Shown here piece by piece: positions 1 through 6,931 of a stretch of 10,940 nucleotides of DNA. The first letter of the stretch is position 1. The number at the start of each line of letters is the position of its first letter. A program made the position numbers and the translations under genes. Origin of the DNA: an uncultured Desulfobacterales bacterium (GTDB lineage: Bacteria > Desulfobacterota > Desulfobacteria > Desulfobacterales > JAFDCJ01); NCBI GenBank assembly GCA_945787595.1, contig CALZJV010000308.1:1-10940 (forward strand), in the 5' to 3' direction. The notes beneath the pieces are model-generated. The model was not told the origin of the DNA. It saw only the letters and a list, made by a program, of their open reading frames with translations, and ran no database searches.

Positions 1-989
1 CCGCACCCCCGGCAGCATTTGGGCGGTGTCTCTGTTTTAAGCTGTTCTCTGAAGTACATATACTTGGGACCCGACCATATCTCTTCCAATGAGGATTCAA
101 AAATATTACCTAAGATTATAGAAGAATAGTCAATCGTGGAAAAGGGAGAAATACAGCAAGGTAAAACATTGCCGTTAGCGGTAATGTACATTAAGGTTTG
201 CGGTCGATAACACTTGCTCCAGGGCAATTTCGCAGCACAATCCGCCTGCACGCTTTCGAGAGGGCTGCCCAGGCCCGAAGCATTAAATCGGATGCCCAAC
301 TGTGCGGCCAGCAGCCGACTGTTGTGAATCAACTCCAGGGTCTCGTCGTTTGAATCCCGTAAAGTTTTTTCGCGTCTGGCCACGCCATACCCCTCATGGT
401 CTTGAAAATAGACCAGACGTTGCAGATGTATTTCTTCAATTCCTATTTCGGCTGCCAGCCGGAGCAGGCCCGGCAGTTCTGCGATATTTTCTTTGGTTCC
501 CAAAAACCACATTGAAAGCCTTGGCGTGACAGCGCGGCGCTTTTTTTGAAGCTTCAGAAAGCTTCGCAGATTCTGAACAATCCGATTGAACTTTTTGCTG
601 TTACGGATAATTTCATAGCCTTGAGGGGATGCAGCATCCAACGAAATGCGCAATTCATCCAGTCCGGCATCGATGATGGCATTCTGCCGTTTATCATCAA
701 GCAGGATACCGTTGGAGTTAAAGAGTACAAATACGCTGCGTTTTCTCAGATGTGCTATCATCCTGAAAAGCTCTTTGTTTAAGAGCGGTTCCCCGACGCC
801 GTGAAGCGTTGCGCGCTCCAGCTCGGGTAATTGGTCTGTGATCATGACCAGGTCTTGAATAGACATGTCGCGATCCGGTTCCCAATTTCCCTTGTAAAGA
901 ATACACCCCTTGCAGCGGAGGTTGCATCGGTTGGTGGTTTCTATATAGAGGGCTTTCGGAAGCTTTAAACCATGTTCTGTTTTTGACAT
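1..989 (-). CDS. Radical SAM protein with SPASM-like C-terminal domain (partial, runs off left edge)
   Basis: An open frame of 329 codons reads leftward from an ATG at 989 to the window edge without a stop, so the C-terminus is missing. An in-frame TGA three codons before the ATG fixes it as the first possible start; the ribosome site is weak (AGGT about ten bases upstream). Residues 22-29 hold the radical SAM CxxxCxxC motif (Cys22, Cys26, Cys29), which binds the 4Fe-4S cluster that cleaves S-adenosylmethionine. Gly66-Glu67-Pro68 matches the family's GGEP-type SAM-binding motif. The C-terminal part has a SPASM/twitch pattern: Cys260, then Gly273 and Cys278-Cys279, and Cys325-Cys326-x2-Cys329 at the cut edge, expected to bind one or two auxiliary clusters. 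Such proteins modify peptides, sugars or cofactors; the substrate cannot be read here. A second SPASM protein lies about 400 bases upstream on the same strand. Confidence 0.88.
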   Translation of the reverse strand, partial: MSKTEHGLKLPKALYIETTNRCNLRCKGCILYKGNWEPDRDMSIQDLVMITDQLPELERATLHGVGEPLLNKELFRMIAHLRKRSVFVLFNSNGILLDDKRQNAIIDAGLDELRISLDAASPQGYEIIRNSKKFNRIVQNLRSFLKLQKKRRAVTPRLSMWFLGTKENIAELPGLLRLAAEIGIEEIHLQRLVYFQDHEGYGVARREKTLRDSNDETLELIHNSRLLAAQLGIRFNASGLGSPLESVQADCAAKLPWSKCYRPQTLMYITANGNVLPCCISPFSTIDYSSIILGNIFESSLEEIWSGPKYMYFREQLKTETPPKCCRGC

Positions 990-1010
990 GATTATTCAAC
1001 CTAAACTGAA

Positions 1011-1044
1011 AGGTTCTAGGTTCAGGGTTCACGGTTCAAAGGTT
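1011..1044. repeat. GGTTCA-type dispersed repeat, copy 1
   Basis: A run of near-repeats of GGTTC(A/T) just upstream of the partial radical SAM gene. Its 14-base core GGGTTCACGGTTCA (1025-1038) occurs exactly, in reverse orientation, at 6020-6033, and a diverged copy lies at 5931-5957. It looks like a short interspersed intergenic repeat; function unknown. Confidence 0.6.
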
Positions 1045-1142
1045 ATATCTGTTAGAAACTGCTTACTTACAATATCCAAATCTCAATTAAGATCAAACGC
1101 CAACTGTTTGGGATTTTGAATTTAAGTCATTGTGATTTGCCC

Positions 1143-1183
1143 TTCGACTTGGCTCAGGGTGGTGAGGTGGTGAGCCTGTCGAA
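1143..1183. repeat. TTCGAC...GTCGAA inverted repeat (hairpin)
   Basis: The arms TTCGACTTGGCTCA (1143-1156) and TGAGCCTGTCGAA (1171-1183) pair with one small bulge around a 14-base loop. Similar CCCTTCGAC...GCTCAGGG palindromes are, from general knowledge, scattered through intergenic DNA of many unrelated bacteria. It could act as a transcript-end hairpin, but no T-tract follows on either strand. Confidence 0.55.
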
Positions 1184-1264
1184 CCATTTGGTATTTGTGA
1201 TTTGGTATTTGAAATTTCTTAATTGCTTATAGGAGACTTCATCAGTTTCTTTTTCGATTGGACC

Positions 1265-1312
1265 GGCCGTTTTTTTGGCCAGCGGCGGCGCTGACACCTG
1301 ACACCTGAAACC
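1265..1312. repeat. GC-rich hairpin plus three TGAnACC 7-mers
   Basis: GGCC at 1265-1268 and again at 1277-1280 can pair around a T-rich loop. TGACACC, TGACACC and TGAAACC follow directly at 1292-1312. The order (T-run, GGCC, GGCGG, then CCTGAAACC) resembles the reverse complement of the nested hairpin at 8867-8929, so the two may belong to one repeat family. Confidence 0.4.
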
Positions 1313-1386
1313 ATATACCAGTAGATTGGGATAAAACTGATATAAAATTTTAAGGACATGTTAGGGGTAATTTTCACTATCCCAGG

Positions 1387-2388
1387 CTACACCCCCCTGA
1401 CAATGGTGGTGCAAATACTACCGGTGCGCAGAGGTTTTGCAGCCGATGATTGATGGCCCTTGAGCTCAATTGTTTTTCCCTGATAAATCGGACAGTATTC
1501 ATCCGGTTCTTCAAAGCGGCCGCGCAGCTTGCGTCGAGCAGCACATCCCCCCCCGCAATTGGCGACATGTTCACAATCCAGACAGAATTTTGGTGTGAAA
1601 TGGGTTTCTTTAAACAATGGGGATTCAACGATGGTTTCTTTTTTATCTACTAAGTCATCAATGGTTAGATTGGATTCGGGCCAATAAACGCAGGCTTTTA
1701 ATTTCCCGTCCGGGGTTATCCGCATGCTGTCTCCGCCGCAGGGGGTGCCGTTCAGGCCGTTGAGATCCAAAAAGGTGTTTACCAGAGGTTCGGTTACGGA
1801 GATGATTTCACTGTGGCCAAAGAGGATTTTAAATGCTTCCCAGTACTGGTCAAAATTTGGACTAAACTCTTCAGTGTACATGGGTTGATAGACGTTGACA
1901 CGAAAGTCAGATCCAAAGGAAGCGGCGAGCCCGGCAATATTTGCCAGATCTTTATAATTTAAGTTCATCAGAACCGCCAATATGGACACCCGCAGGCCCA
2001 GCCTCCGGCATCGCTCAATTCCCTCCATGACCGTTTTCCAGTTCCCTTCGCCGCGGAATTTGTCCTGACGGGCTTGATCCGGAAAATCCACCGAAAATTC
2101 CACGTCTCCGAAATACTTGAGTATTTCGTCGGGGGTAATCGAGAGCGTGTAGCCGTTGGAAGCCAGGGTAAGTTTCATCTTGCGCTTATGCAGGTAATCC
2201 AGAATGTCAAAATAATCAGGGTTTAAGCCGTTTTCGCCGGTCCCAAAACCGATGGAACTGATTTCAAGACTTTCGCATACTTTTTGAATATCGCTAAGCG
2301 TCAAATTGTGAATTTGATCCTGATCACGATAGCAGTGCGCGCAGTGTAAATTACAGTTGCTTGTCAGGCCAACGCCTAATGAAAACAT
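1387..2388 (-). CDS. Radical SAM/SPASM domain protein
   Basis: A complete 333-residue radical SAM enzyme with a SPASM domain. Cys12, Cys16 and Cys19 form the CxxxCxxC motif for the SAM-cleaving 4Fe-4S cluster, very close to the N-terminus. The SPASM domain shows the full seven-cysteine pattern: Cys217, Gly228-x4-Cys233, Cys269-x2-Cys272-x5-Cys278-x3-Cys282, and Cys299, so two auxiliary 4Fe-4S clusters are expected. Family members mature RiPP peptides, activate sulfatases or modify sugars and cofactors; none of these is specified here, and no precursor peptide is visible nearby. After Cys299 comes a tail of about 34 residues, basic and Ser/Thr-rich, outside the SPASM fold. The ATG at 2388 has a good ribosome site (AGGAG, seven bases upstream). 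It lies 59 bases downstream of the glycosyltransferase on the same strand, so the two may be co-transcribed. Confidence 0.9.
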   Translation of the reverse strand: MFSLGVGLTSNCNLHCAHCYRDQDQIHNLTLSDIQKVCESLEISSIGFGTGENGLNPDYFDILDYLHKRKMKLTLASNGYTLSITPDEILKYFGDVEFSVDFPDQARQDKFRGEGNWKTVMEGIERCRRLGLRVSILAVLMNLNYKDLANIAGLAASFGSDFRVNVYQPMYTEEFSPNFDQYWEAFKILFGHSEIISVTEPLVNTFLDLNGLNGTPCGGDSMRITPDGKLKACVYWPESNLTIDDLVDKKETIVESPLFKETHFTPKFCLDCEHVANCGGGCAARRKLRGRFEEPDEYCPIYQGKTIELKGHQSSAAKPLRTGSICTTIVRGV

Positions 2389-2414
2389 GATGCTACTCCT
2401 TGAAATTTAAGCTC

Positions 2415-2429
2415 GCGGCTGGCAGCCGC
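2415..2429. other. Short GC hairpin in the glycosyltransferase / radical SAM gap
   Basis: GCGGCT (2415-2420) and AGCCGC (2424-2429) form a six-base-pair stem with a three-base loop in the 59-base gap, upstream of the radical SAM ribosome site on the minus strand. With no T-tract it is unlikely to be a full terminator; it may affect message processing or arise by chance. Confidence 0.3.
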
Positions 2430-2447
2430 TGCCAAATACGATATCAC

Positions 2448-3896
2448 TTATGATTCTCTTTTTCCATAACCATGCTTGACTGAAAGAAAAAAGACGTAGA
2501 AAAAACCTGAAGTGTAAATAAGCAGAAAGGGGCTGACAAGATATTTACTGAAAAAAAGAAACAATATGAGTCCGGACAATGAGTAGAGCCCCAGAAAAAA
2601 TTCGAGAATTGATATCGCGTTTAAAGGAATTGAATAGTGTTTGCTTTTCCAGCTGTCTCCTCTCTTATTGATGCCGTATTTGGGCGTGCGAATAAAACCG
2701 CTTTTAATATTTAAAAATGCTTCCAGAACGGCTTTGGTGTTGTTGACCGCAATTCCGGTTCCCAGGCACATCAGAAAAGGCAGGATCTTGATGCGGCTTT
2801 TCCAATCGTGATAAAGAACTTTTTGTGAGAACAAATACATGGAAGAGGGTCCGCATGTAGCCAGGCACAGCATGGTGAAAATCATGATCGGATAAGCAAG
2901 ACTATCAAAAAACCATTGTGAATACAGCATCGGTATTGAGGTCAGCACGACCAGCAGCATCATGGGATGGACCATGTAGTGGGTCAAATGCATAAACGCC
3001 TGAAATTTGACCAAAAGCGAAACGTCAGATTTAAACAGCTTGCCGAGATTTTTTTTAGCTGTCTGGATCGAACCTTTGGCCCAGCGGTGCTGCTGGGATT
3101 TAAAGGCATTGATGGTCACCGGCACCTCGGCCGGGCAGACGACATCCGATACAAATTTTAATTTCCAGCCTCTAAGCTGGGCCCTGTAACTCAGGTCCAG
3201 ATCTTCGGTAAGGGTGTCGGCCTGCCATCCACCGGCATCTTCGATGGTTGTTTTACGCCAGATGCCCGCGGTACCATTGAAATTCATAAAAAAACCACTC
3301 CAGGCCCGGGAAGCTTGCTCCACACCAAAATGCCCGTCAATTCCCATCGATTGTGCTTTCGTCAGCAACGAGTAGTCACTGTTGATATGTCCCCAGCGGG
3401 TTTGGAGCATGCCGATTTCAGGGTCCCTGAAATATGGAATCGTCTCCTTTAAAAAACTCGGGTGCGGTATGAAATCGGCGTCAAAGATTCCCACAAGTTC
3501 CCCTTTTGCATAATTGAGACCTTCTTTCAGGGCACCGGCCTTAAAACCAATACGATCCTCTCGGTGGATATAGCCGATATCGAAGCCCTGCCGCATCATT
3601 TCTGCGGCCTCGGCCTTTGCGATCTCAACGGTATCATCGGTGGAATCATCCAGGATCTGGATTTCAAGCAATTCTCTGGGGTAATCAAACCGGCAAACAG
3701 ATTGAATCAACCGTTTAACCACATAGCGTTCATTGTATACCGGCAACTGAATGGTAACCTGGGGCCAGTCCATTTCGGGAACATTCCGGAAGAATTCTTT
3801 TTTGATCTCCTGATGTTGTCTGCGGGCTTTGGAGCTTTTAAGAAGGTAAAATATCATCAGCAAATAACAGTTCATGCCATAAATGAATAAAGACAT
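2448..3896 (-). CDS. Membrane glycosyltransferase family 2 (cellulose/mannan synthase-like)
   Basis: A 482-residue processive-type GT2 enzyme, expected to sit in the inner membrane and transfer sugars from a nucleotide-sugar on the cytoplasmic face. Family motifs appear in order: LPVYNE (51-56), Asp83-Asp84, the metal-binding DAD (139-141), the catalytic-base TED (230-232), and the acceptor-channel QQHRW (268-272). A hydrophobic stretch lies at about 3-20, and further membrane segments at about 303-323, 327-352, 368-390, 427-447 and 452-473. No C-terminal PilZ domain is present, so direct c-di-GMP control as in BcsA is not expected. It resembles plant CslA-like/mannan-type synthases more than true cellulose synthase, but the product cannot be set. 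The ATG at 3896 is the first ATG after an in-frame TAA, but it lacks a clear ribosome site, so the N-terminus is somewhat uncertain. Radical SAM and methyltransferase genes on the same strand hint at glycan decoration. Confidence 0.9.
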   Translation of the reverse strand: MSLFIYGMNCYLLMIFYLLKSSKARRQHQEIKKEFFRNVPEMDWPQVTIQLPVYNERYVVKRLIQSVCRFDYPRELLEIQILDDSTDDTVEIAKAEAAEMMRQGFDIGYIHREDRIGFKAGALKEGLNYAKGELVGIFDADFIPHPSFLKETIPYFRDPEIGMLQTRWGHINSDYSLLTKAQSMGIDGHFGVEQASRAWSGFFMNFNGTAGIWRKTTIEDAGGWQADTLTEDLDLSYRAQLRGWKLKFVSDVVCPAEVPVTINAFKSQQHRWAKGSIQTAKKNLGKLFKSDVSLLVKFQAFMHLTHYMVHPMMLLVVLTSIPMLYSQWFFDSLAYPIMIFTMLCLATCGPSSMYLFSQKVLYHDWKSRIKILPFLMCLGTGIAVNNTKAVLEAFLNIKSGFIRTPKYGINKRGDSWKSKHYSIPLNAISILEFFLGLYSLSGLILFLFFSKYLVSPFLLIYTSGFFYVFFLSVKHGYGKRES

Positions 3897-4131
3897 CAGG
3901 GCAATAGGATAACTTACAGGTTTAATGCCAAATAACGCATTTTAGCGGGTTCGCAAACAGATAATTCCCCGGTCCTGCTGGTCTTGCTGTTCGTCGGACG
4001 GATTTCAACGGTGTCTGATAGTGTCAATGCGCACCGGTTGCGACATCTTGCATACGAACCATCATTTCCGGCAATGTTTGGGTAATTTTATATGTGCAGG
4101 CCCCGAGAACACAATTCACCCCAGTGTTGCA

Positions 4132-4255
4132 TAAACAACATGGCAAAGGATAGCTGATGGTCCGTATTATGACCCATATCATAATGAAGACACAGTTTTT
4201 TGGATATCCCAAATAGTGAATTCAAAGGATGGGGTCGATTTTGCCATGTTGTTTA
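4132..4255. repeat. Perfect 16-base inverted repeat flanking 92 bases
   Basis: TAAACAACATGGCAAA at 4132-4147 is matched exactly by its reverse complement TTTGCCATGTTGTTTA at 4240-4255. A perfect pair this long and close is unlikely by chance. It could be the ends of a small non-autonomous element or the stem of a long hairpin. The 92 internal bases encode nothing I recognise. Confidence 0.6.
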
Positions 4256-4374
4256 CCCTACGGGAAAGCCGGAGGACTTCAGATCCTGTGTTGTCAAGGC
4301 ATCAATGTAACCGACTACAATTTTAACCTTGACGCCTTGGCTCTGAAGCCCTCCGACTTTTGCAACATTAGGGT
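4254..4374. repeat. Imperfect long palindrome (about 120 bases)
   Basis: The left arm (4256-4299) starts CCCTACGGGAAAGCCGGAGG; the right arm (4327-4374) is its imperfect reverse complement, ending in ACATTAGGGT. Blocks that pair include CGGAGG with CCTCCG, CTTCAGA with TCTGAAG, and GTCAAGG with CCTTGAC. The central loop is about 27 bases and AT-rich. The structure directly abuts the 4132-4255 inverted repeat, suggesting a nested or inverted insertion of a repeat family. Confidence 0.55.
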
Positions 4375-4835
4375 TCACGCAACTCGATTGAATACCCCCG
4401 TGGAAATTAGCGCTAAACTATGTAAGAGTTAAAGAAAATTCAATAGGGTATACCCCGTAATTCCTTACTAAAAACACATTAGGTTTGATGATTAAGCTAT
4501 TATCAGGCGAAGCTTCGGAAGCGTTGTTTCTCTCAATCCTTTCTTTGTGATCATGGCGCCCGTTTACCCCCATTACGTTACCCGATTCTCTGCGGGATGC
4601 ACCAATTCTTCTTTTGGTTATCCTATCGGTTGTGAAAAATCAAATGGAAAATATAACTGTTCTATAGCCAAAACAAAGGTCGTGGCTAAAAGCCGGTGGG
4701 TGTTTCGGTGTAAACCGAGAAACTGTCTGAGGGGCTCACTTGGACCCGAGTTTTTCACGGTTAGCAATGCAATATCCAGCGGCGTCGGTATTACCTTCTT
4801 TTGGGTTATAGTGCCGAATTATAATAAAGATGGTT

Positions 4836-5564
4836 TTACCGTTTCCGCGCAATAATCGTTATCATTCCCTTATCAAGATCGTACTTTTCAACCTTAAAGC
4901 CAGCCTTTAACAAACATTCTTTTGCCCACTGCGAAGAGATGCGAAGCTTTCGGAAAAAGCTTTTTTTCATTTCCCATTGATCATTTGCCTTTTCATATAG
5001 TATGTCATGTACCTTAACATGGTCTTTTTCATATTCCAGAAAGCACGTAAAAATTCTTTTGGAATCACTTCTTACCGGGATAAAACGATCCAGTCGGGTC
5101 AACTCGACCGTCATGTCTCTAAAACCTAAGATCAAAAGGCCTTCTTCCTCCAACGCCCCATAAATCCTATGAATCAATTCTTTTACTTCCGCCAGGGTCG
5201 CCAAATGGGTAAGGGTGTCGCCCATGCAGACAACGATTTCAATTTTTGCAGGGCTGTGTTCAGCAAAATTCGTCAGGTCATCCTGTACCGTTCTAATCGG
5301 TAACTCACCGGCGGTTTTGTTTAACTCCGCCAATAGGTCGCGGCTGACATCGATCGCGGTGACCTTAAAGCCTGCCTCTGCCAGAGGGATTGCCTGAAAA
5401 CCGGATCCGGCTCCTAAATCCACTGCGGCTGCCGAATGCGCAGGCCGTATACTGTGAACCCGGAAAAAGGCTCGATTTTTTTTTAATATTAAATCAGATC
5501 CACCACACATCCATGAATAACAGGAAGCAAGCAGGTTGTCATAGTGTTCCTTCACATTTGCCAT
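4836..5564 (-). CDS. Class I SAM-dependent methyltransferase
   Basis: A 242-residue soluble methyltransferase of the Rossmann type. Motif I, VDLGAGSG, sits at residues 48-55 and binds S-adenosylmethionine; Asp72, at the end of the second strand (TAID), is placed to hold the ribose hydroxyls; a DD pair near 95 fits the adenine-binding acidic loop. The C-terminal half has the beta-rich finish typical of small-molecule methyltransferases, with no recognisable substrate domain. The ATG at 5564 has a purine-rich stretch (GAAGAGA) about seven bases upstream. It stands alone: about 940 bases separate it from the glycosyltransferase downstream and about 575 from the dodecin upstream, so operon membership is not supported. 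The substrate is unknown; O-methylation of a glycan or lipid is a guess from the neighbours. Confidence 0.85.
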   Translation of the reverse strand: MANVKEHYDNLLASCYSWMCGGSDLILKKNRAFFRVHSIRPAHSAAAVDLGAGSGFQAIPLAEAGFKVTAIDVSRDLLAELNKTAGELPIRTVQDDLTNFAEHSPAKIEIVVCMGDTLTHLATLAEVKELIHRIYGALEEEGLLILGFRDMTVELTRLDRFIPVRSDSKRIFTCFLEYEKDHVKVHDILYEKANDQWEMKKSFFRKLRISSQWAKECLLKAGFKVEKYDLDKGMITIIARKR

Positions 5565-6139
5565 TGGATCTCTTCTCGGGTTTGGTTAGTAAAAGTTCTT
5601 TTTTGCGTGTAAAAATAGTATTAAGCGACTGACATGGCAAGAGGGGTAATCGGAGATGGGTGGTTTGCGGCAGGCATAAAGTATCGGGGTTTCCATTTTA
5701 AAGAAGGGATGGCAATAATATTTAGCATGAAGAATATCCCGCCATTTTGAAAATTACACTTTGATGTCCAGCTGGCAGCAAAGTTTAGTCTGGTGGTGTT
5801 TGGTGCCAGCTTGAAACGCAAAATACCTTGGTTTCAGACCGCTTCATTCATCAAGTAGAAGGGACCGTAGAGCTTTATAGATCGCGGAATTACCCATGAA
5901 TTGGGCATTCCTGGTCGATCCGGATTAAAAGGTTGCGGGTTCCCGGTTCAGGGTTAATCGTTTCGTGTTTTTCCCGTTAGGATTGATTTCCTTGGTTATT
6001 GTGACGTGAAATCAACCTCTGAACCGTGAACCCTTTAACCAATCGTCAAGATTGCAAACGGAGTCATCTATCCAAAATATTACCCCATAATCTGTTCATA
6101 TTTACGAGGTCTGTATTCAGGAAGATATTTCCGAATGGG
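5565..6139. other. Intergenic region with GGTTCA inverted pair
   Basis: About 575 bases without a supportable gene. The only clear structure is the inverted pair of GGTTCA-type repeats at 5931-5957 and 6014-6040. A minus-strand frame at 5621-5821 has no ribosome site or recognisable sequence and is not called. I see no convincing terminator for the dodecin gene that ends at 6140. Confidence 0.5.
5931..6040. repeat. GGTTCA-type repeats in inverted orientation, copies 2 and 3
   Basis: The left arm (5931-5957) contains GGGTTCCCGGTTCAGGGTT. The right arm (6014-6040), read on the other strand, contains GGGTTCACGGTTCAGAGGTT, so the two can form a long imperfect stem around about 56 bases. The right arm shares an exact 14-base core with the repeat at 1025-1038. 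This is probably an interspersed palindromic repeat of the genome. Confidence 0.6.
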
Positions 6140-6355
6140 CTATTCCCCGCCGCCATATTTGAATGAAAGGTTCACCCGGGCGCGAAAAGATGCTACTTTG
6201 CCGTTTTCTACTTTCATGTCAAGCTTTTCGACTTCCGCAATCCTCAAATCTCGCAGGGTTTGGCCGGCTCTTTCTACCGCATTTTTCGCAGCTTCTTCCC
6301 AGGAATTTTCGCTACTTCCCACCAGTTGAATAACTTTGTAGATACTTTCAGCCAT
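6140..6355 (-). CDS. Dodecin family protein lacking the flavin-stacking Trp
   Basis: A 71-residue protein with the small dodecin fold: strand 1 with YKVIQLVGSS (6-15), a helix led by SWEEAAKNAV (18-27), then LRDLRIAEVEKLDMKV (34-49) and an end rich in beta strand (SFRARVNLSFKY, 56-67). Dodecins form hollow dodecamers in the cytoplasm that store or buffer flavins. The ATG at 6355 is chosen over one at 6388 because GGAG lies six bases upstream and homology starts right after it. The Trp that sandwiches the flavin (normally in an RW-F-EV or VWAEV context) is Ile39 here (LRIAEV). From general knowledge such Trp-less relatives exist and may bind other ligands or none, so flavin storage should not be assumed. 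It is a single gene, divergent from the 6932 gene. Confidence 0.9.
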   Translation of the reverse strand: MAESIYKVIQLVGSSENSWEEAAKNAVERAGQTLRDLRIAEVEKLDMKVENGKVASFRARVNLSFKYGGGE

Positions 6356-6931
6356 TTTTGACTCCTTTCCTGTGCGCCGGGACATCAACGCAATTAAGGT
6401 TCCAGTTCCGGCAGCGGTCGCTTGCAGTTTTCCCGACCTCTGCCACCAAATAGTTCAGATTGAAGCCTAATTTGTCCAAGCTGGAACAATGATGGTATTT
6501 TTATCAGCCCCTATGTAATCTGAACTCGTCAAGAGATAAAAACAATACAATGAACTGTCGAAAGGAAAGAGGCCGTTTAACACGGGTCAGTCCGATCGAA
6601 TGCGTTTAGAAGAATGATAAAACGTGATAGCAGCACGTTATAAAGATCTGAAGCATTTAGAAGGTATTGAGCATATCGTCAAATTATACAAAGAAATTAA
6701 CAAAGTCAAGGTTGAAAAAGAACATGATTTAAACTTTTTATATTTCAGGAGATGGGTAAATCCGGGCATTTTATGTTTCTGAACCATGGCACAAGAAACC
6801 CAAGGATTCTGAGAAACTTCGGAAAGCCAAGAAAATCAGCTACCGAATTTTTAAAGAAAAATTGCCTCTTGATTATGGTTTGAATTGTCTATATTAATTT
6901 TAGTTCACAATATTATGAGAGGTAGAGCTGG
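6356..6931. other. Divergent intergenic region upstream of the dodecin and barrel-protein genes
   Basis: About 575 bases between divergent genes. It contains the dodecin ribosome site (GGAG at about 6362-6365), a perfect 10-base inverted repeat (AGTTCAGATT 6452-6461 and AATCTGAACT 6517-6526), and a probable broken reading frame (6621-6897). A weak sigma70-like candidate for the plus-strand operon is TTGATT (6869-6874), 17 bases, TATTAA (6892-6897). The dodecin promoter is not evident. Confidence 0.4.
6621..6897 (+). pseudogene. Possible frameshifted remnant of an unknown gene
   Basis: Two adjoining frames look protein-like and join with one frame change. The first runs from about 6621 (after a TAA at 6618) to a TGA at 6780-6782 and includes KHLEGIEHIVKLYKEINKV and RRWVNPG. 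The second, shifted by one base, is open through about 6769-6897 and includes FYVSEPWHKKPKDSEKLRK and ends GLNCLY before TAA. Together they give about 90 residues rich in Lys, Glu and Tyr. I do not recognise the family and see no ribosome site; the only start near the left end is a GTG at 6624. It may be the 3' remnant of a larger gene, or chance. Confidence 0.3.

Larger units (their letters stand above)
990..1386. other. Repeat-rich intergenic gap between the two radical SAM genes
   Basis: I see no gene in these roughly 400 bases. In order they hold a GGTTCA-rich repeat (1011-1044), a TTCGAC/GTCGAA hairpin (1143-1183), two tandem 14-base copies beginning ATTTGGTATTTG (1186-1199 and 1200-1213, 12 of 14 identical), and a GC-rich hairpin followed by the 7-mers TGACACC, TGACACC and TGAAACC (1265-1312). 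A promoter for the minus-strand gene ending at position 1 would have to lie here, but none stands out. Confidence 0.6.
3897..4835. other. Large intergenic region with inverted repeats and no recognisable gene
   Basis: About 940 bases with no reading frame that looks like a real protein. The left part (4024-4212) has a minus-strand frame whose end looks faintly protein-like but is unrecognised. The middle holds two adjacent inverted-repeat structures (4132-4255 and 4254-4374). The rest has a perfect GGGTATACCC palindrome at 4446-4455 and a small hairpin at 4702-4723 (CGGT/ACCG core, extended by GTTT/AAAC). Frames of about 60-100 codons exist on the plus strand but show no domain, no ribosome site and odd composition. 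This could be a decayed mobile or gene remnant. Confidence 0.5.

Noticed and set aside
3462..3890. 142-codon plus-strand frame
   Set aside because: It lies wholly opposite the glycosyltransferase, whose motifs are unambiguous; a shadow frame.
4229..4432. 67-codon plus-strand frame
   Set aside because: It spans the imperfect palindrome at 4254-4374, so its open length is explained by repeat sequence, not coding.
4702..4723. Small structured RNA or riboswitch around a hairpin
   Set aside because: One short hairpin without any known riboswitch pattern or a gene start just downstream.
4547..4855. 102-codon plus-strand frame
   Set aside because: No family similarity or ribosome site, odd composition, and it runs into the 3' end of the methyltransferase gene.
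5621..5821. 66-codon minus-strand frame upstream of the methyltransferase
   Set aside because: No recognisable sequence and no ribosome site; probably chance.
6356..6388. Longer dodecin start at 6388
   Set aside because: The extra 11 residues precede the conserved start, and the ATG at 6355 has the good ribosome site.
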